A stretch of DNA of 41,728 nucleotides from Bdellovibrionales bacterium. GTDB taxonomy: Bacteria > Bdellovibrionota > FAC87 > UBA2466. This document shows, one piece after another, positions 39,838 to 41,728 of the stretch (position 1 is its first letter; the number at the start of each line of letters is the position of its first letter). The position numbers were made by a program, and so were the translations under genes. The DNA is taken from NCBI GenBank assembly GCA_009692515.1, contig SHZA01000017.1:1-41728 (forward strand). Direction: 5' to 3'. The notes under the pieces are model-generated. The model had not been told where the DNA came from and did no database searches. It worked only from the letters and a program-made list of their open reading frames with translations.

Positions 39838-40923
39838 TTAACGAATTGAAGCTTTAGCGACCGTATTTGTCACTGTAGAGAGGGAGCGTTCCGAAGGGGT
39901 CGTTGTTTTAAGCGGATGAATCATGATTCTATTGGTAGTGTGGGCCATTTCAGAATAAAGGCTTGAAGCAAATTGAAAAATATTTAATTTGGGTTTTCCA
40001 TTTTTATCTTTGGGCAGAGAGATCACCTGGATACCCCCATTTAACATTCCCATTTCCATGGCTCCGCCTTGCTGTCCGCCGCCCATCATTTGGGCTAGTA
40101 AGCTGTCGAAAGAATTATCTGGCTTGCTTTCTGAGGTTCCAAAACCACCTCCACTTTCCCCAGATGCCTCTGCATTATTTCTTCCTGAAGCACCGCCGGG
40201 ACGAATCATAGGTGTTTGTCCTGCTGTCGTTCCATTTTCCGCAAGGGCCTTTTTTAACAGATCATCCACAGCGCCTCTACTACCGAGTGCAGATCCTAAA
40301 AGCTTTGAATTGGCACTATTGGCATCATCCTCCTTTGAATCCTTCTTGGCTGTAATCATACTGTTATCGAGTATCTGAGGATTTGAGGTTGCAGGTAAAA
40401 TAGGCCCAATAGGATTAGGAGCCCCATTTTCAGGTTTTGTTGAGGGGTTGGCTAGTGGAGGGGGTTCAAAGTTGGGAAGGTTCATTTCCGATTTACTATC
40501 CGATTTAGTTTCATTTTGCGCAAACTTACTGAGGTCCACAGGTTTTCCATCTTCAGGTTCTTTAATCTGAGGTGGAGGTTGAAAGCCAGGCCCCTGTGCC
40601 GCTGGAGGAGCATCTAATTTATCCTTTTGTTTATTATTTTCTGCTGCAGAGGCTGCATTTTGAGCCGCCTGAGCACATTGTTGCATTGCCATCATTTGCA
40701 GCATAGGTTTCTGTTCCGACTCGGCCTCTGCTGCCGCCTTCAAACCCATAATACAACCTAATCCTGCCATGGCTGCCCCTACGGCCGCCGCCGCCCCTGC
40801 CGCACCCGCAGATCCTGAACGGTCCGATTTTACCTCTGGAGGTTTAGTTGTAGTTGTAGTCTCTGTCTCTGCATTCACAAATTGAATTGAGGGCAATAGA
40901 AGACTCAGAAGAATAAGATTCAT
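39838..40923 (-). CDS. Exported low-complexity Ala/Pro/Asn/Met-rich protein of unknown function
   Basis: The product (about 361 residues from ATG 40923) begins with a signal peptide (MNLILLSLLLPSIQFVNA), then a Thr/Lys-rich part, an Ala/Gly-rich hydrophobic stretch (AGAAGAAAAVGAAMAGLGCIMGL), a Cys/Met/Gln-rich segment (MLQMMAMQQCAQAAQNAASAA) and a long disordered Pro/Asn/Ser-rich region. The C-terminal 70 residues look more ordered (GGIQVISLPKDKNGKPKLNIFQFASSLYSEM). An in-frame TTG at 40992 exists but would bury the signal peptide. I recognise no domain; the make-up suggests a surface or secreted structural protein, a plain inference. Confidence 0.6.
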   Translation of the reverse strand: MNLILLSLLLPSIQFVNAETETTTTTKPPEVKSDRSGSAGAAGAAAAVGAAMAGLGCIMGLKAAAEAESEQKPMLQMMAMQQCAQAAQNAASAAENNKQKDKLDAPPAAQGPGFQPPPQIKEPEDGKPVDLSKFAQNETKSDSKSEMNLPNFEPPPLANPSTKPENGAPNPIGPILPATSNPQILDNSMITAKKDSKEDDANSANSKLLGSALGSRGAVDDLLKKALAENGTTAGQTPMIRPGGASGRNNAEASGESGGGFGTSESKPDNSFDSLLAQMMGGGQQGGAMEMGMLNGGIQVISLPKDKNGKPKLNIFQFASSLYSEMAHTTNRIMIHPLKTTTPSERSLSTVTNTVAKASIR

Positions 40924-41084
40924 AATCCTTATCGATGATCTCCTAGAAGTGTTCAAACCATTGCCTCTTTCTTTAGTAATATAGAAATGCAAGCTAAGGG
41001 CCAGATAAACCCTAAAGAATACAGTGACTTAAATATGTTTATTTGTGTATTTTCTAGACGCTGGAATAGTCTTTAGTCACCTTT

Positions 41085-41155
41085 GAGGTCTATTTCCAAC
41101 TTCCAAGACTGCAGACCTCCGTCCCTTAATTCCCTGCCTTAATTCCCTTAATTCC
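41085..41155. repeat. Hairpin and triple CCTTAATTCC repeat in the intergenic space before rpsT
   Basis: The 368-base space 40924-41291 separates two divergent genes. GAGGTCT (41085-41091) can pair with AGACCTC (41113-41119) across a 21-base loop. Just after it CCTTAATTCC occurs three times (41124-41133, 41137-41146, 41146-41155). Regularly spaced AT-rich repeats near a ribosomal protein promoter could be protein-binding sites. No short gene is visible here. Confidence 0.45.
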
Positions 41156-41239
41156 TCTTCTAATTAAAAGTAAATTCATCGATGAGGGGGAGGATATTTT
41201 GTGGTGGCCAACTAAGGCGTAAGTAAAAGCTTGTTAGCG

Positions 41240-41268
41240 TTGACTTTTTTTTGTGAATTTAATAGGGT
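41240..41268 (+). promoter_or_regulatory. Promoter of rpsT
   Basis: TTGACT (41240-41245) and TAGGGT (41263-41268) are separated by 17 bases, a near-consensus -35 and a GC-rich -10 of the type often seen on growth-rate-controlled ribosomal promoters. Transcription would start near 41275, giving a leader of about 17 bases with the ribosome binding site GAGGTG. Confidence 0.65.
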
Positions 41269-41291
41269 CACGCTCTTTAAAGAGGTGATTT

Positions 41292-41573
41292 ATGGCGAAA
41301 CATGCGTCAGCAGTTAAAGCAGCAAGACAAGCGGTAACAAGAAATAAAAGAAACTCTCAGGCTCGTGGCCATTTTCGTACGATTGTTAAAAATCTTCGTG
41401 CGGCAATGAAGGAGAAAATTGGGAAGGATGCGGAGAAAACTCTTCAGCCTCTTCTTAATGAAGCTCAAAAGATATTGATGAAGGCAGCGAGTAAGAATCT
41501 GATTAAAAAGAAAACGGCCTCTCGTTATATTTCTCGATTAAGCCAAGCGGTTCACAAAGCCACTCACGCTTAA
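41292..41573 (+). CDS. rpsT: 30S ribosomal protein S20
   Basis: A 93-residue, Lys/Arg/Ala-rich three-helix protein that binds 16S rRNA early in 30S assembly. It begins MAKHASAVKAARQAVTRNKRNSQ, the typical S20 start, and ends NLIKKKTASRYISRLSQAVHK, matching the family C-terminus (KNxAARxKSRLxxxV). Length is slightly above the usual 86-88. The ribosome binding site GAGGTG sits four bases before the ATG. It has its own promoter at 41240-41268 and shares stop-codon bases with the convergent rhodanese-like gene. Confidence 0.97.
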   Translation: MAKHASAVKAARQAVTRNKRNSQARGHFRTIVKNLRAAMKEKIGKDAEKTLQPLLNEAQKILMKAASKNLIKKKTASRYISRLSQAVHKATHA

Positions 41574-41728
41574 CAATAGGCTCCATCGTATCTGGGAATA
41601 GTAGGATCGATCTCTATCGACCAATTATCGATCCCTCCTTTGAGAATAAAAACCTTTGTAAAGCCTCGATCTGCTAAAAATGAAGCGGCATCGAGGCTTC
41701 TAATTCCAAAATGACAATAAAGTATGAC
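41570..41728 (-). CDS. Rhodanese-like domain protein, C-terminal part (cut by window edge)
   Basis: The visible 52 C-terminal residues read VILYCHFGIRSLDAASFL... GFTKVFILKGGIDNWSIEIDPTIPRY. This is a rhodanese fold: the CHFGIRS loop carries the active-site Cys at the end of a strand, followed by helix, strand and the closing GGIDNW. A His-Phe-Gly loop with Arg-Ser is common in ThiF/MoeB-associated or stand-alone sulfur carriers. The rest lies beyond 41728, so a larger MoeB-type fusion cannot be excluded. It converges on rpsT with a four-base overlap. Confidence 0.85.
   Translation of the reverse strand, partial: VILYCHFGIRSLDAASFLADRGFTKVFILKGGIDNWSIEIDPTIPRYDGAYC

Overview
The window looks like a compact chromosome segment from a Bdellovibrionota-type bacterium. 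This is an inference from gene content: an FHA-GGDEF protein with the domain order of Bdellovibrio DgcB, a lexA/imuA-imuB-dnaE2 cassette, a GreA-like protein of the kind I associate with that phylum, and many exported cysteine hydrolases. By eye the DNA is moderately AT-rich. Genes are packed tightly: several convergent neighbours share stop-codon bases, one divergent pair has overlapping starts, and many genes use GTG or TTG starts.

Layout. 1-638 is the N-terminal part of mutL (minus). 718-2401 holds two exported proteins of unknown role. 2570-7513 is a five-gene minus-strand operon: a small unknown protein, an isovaleryl-CoA-dehydrogenase-like enzyme, a second acyl-CoA dehydrogenase, glucose-6-phosphate isomerase and an FHA-GGDEF diguanylate cyclase. 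7712-14636 is accessory: an unknown gene with a clear terminator, a VOC protein, a DUF547 protein, a C45-type hydrolase with a TPR-like tail, a frame-broken ORF, a C39-like exported protein and a polytopic membrane protein. 14691-20946 carries a glutathione-synthetase-like ATP-grasp enzyme, a UbiB/ABC1 kinase-like protein, a TrhO-RluA fusion, a GreA-like factor and RecQ. 20988-26508 is the SOS mutagenesis cassette, dnaE2-imuB-imuA facing lexA across an 18-bp palindrome. 26514-31087 holds the malic enzyme-PTA fusion, an exported protein, mutY and an FKBP isomerase. 31319-35922 is a plus-strand run: a secreted caspase-like protein, a YeiH transporter, an MFS transporter, a permuted papain-fold hydrolase and a YaiI protein. 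36061-38149 contains a GT17-methyltransferase fusion, a decayed GT2 glycosyltransferase and tRNA-Leu(CAA). 38150-38898 has no intact gene but holds a possible structured RNA and a degenerate ORF. 38899-40923 has two exported, repeat- or low-complexity-rich proteins. The window ends with rpsT and the 3' end of a rhodanese-like gene.

How the parts fit. DNA repair and mutagenesis dominate the middle (mutL, mutY, recQ, dnaE2, imuA, imuB, lexA). The best candidate for new biology there is the lexA-imuA control region, where one palindrome appears to overlap the -10 elements of two divergent, possibly leaderless promoters and does not match the LexA motif I recall for B. bacteriovorus. Other leads are the TrhO-RluA fusion, the placement of a DgcB-like cyclase behind acyl-CoA and sugar-phosphate enzymes with its own TATAAT box, the GT17-methyltransferase fusion beside a decayed glycosyltransferase, the nested inverted repeats before yeiH, and the concentration of secreted cysteine hydrolases.
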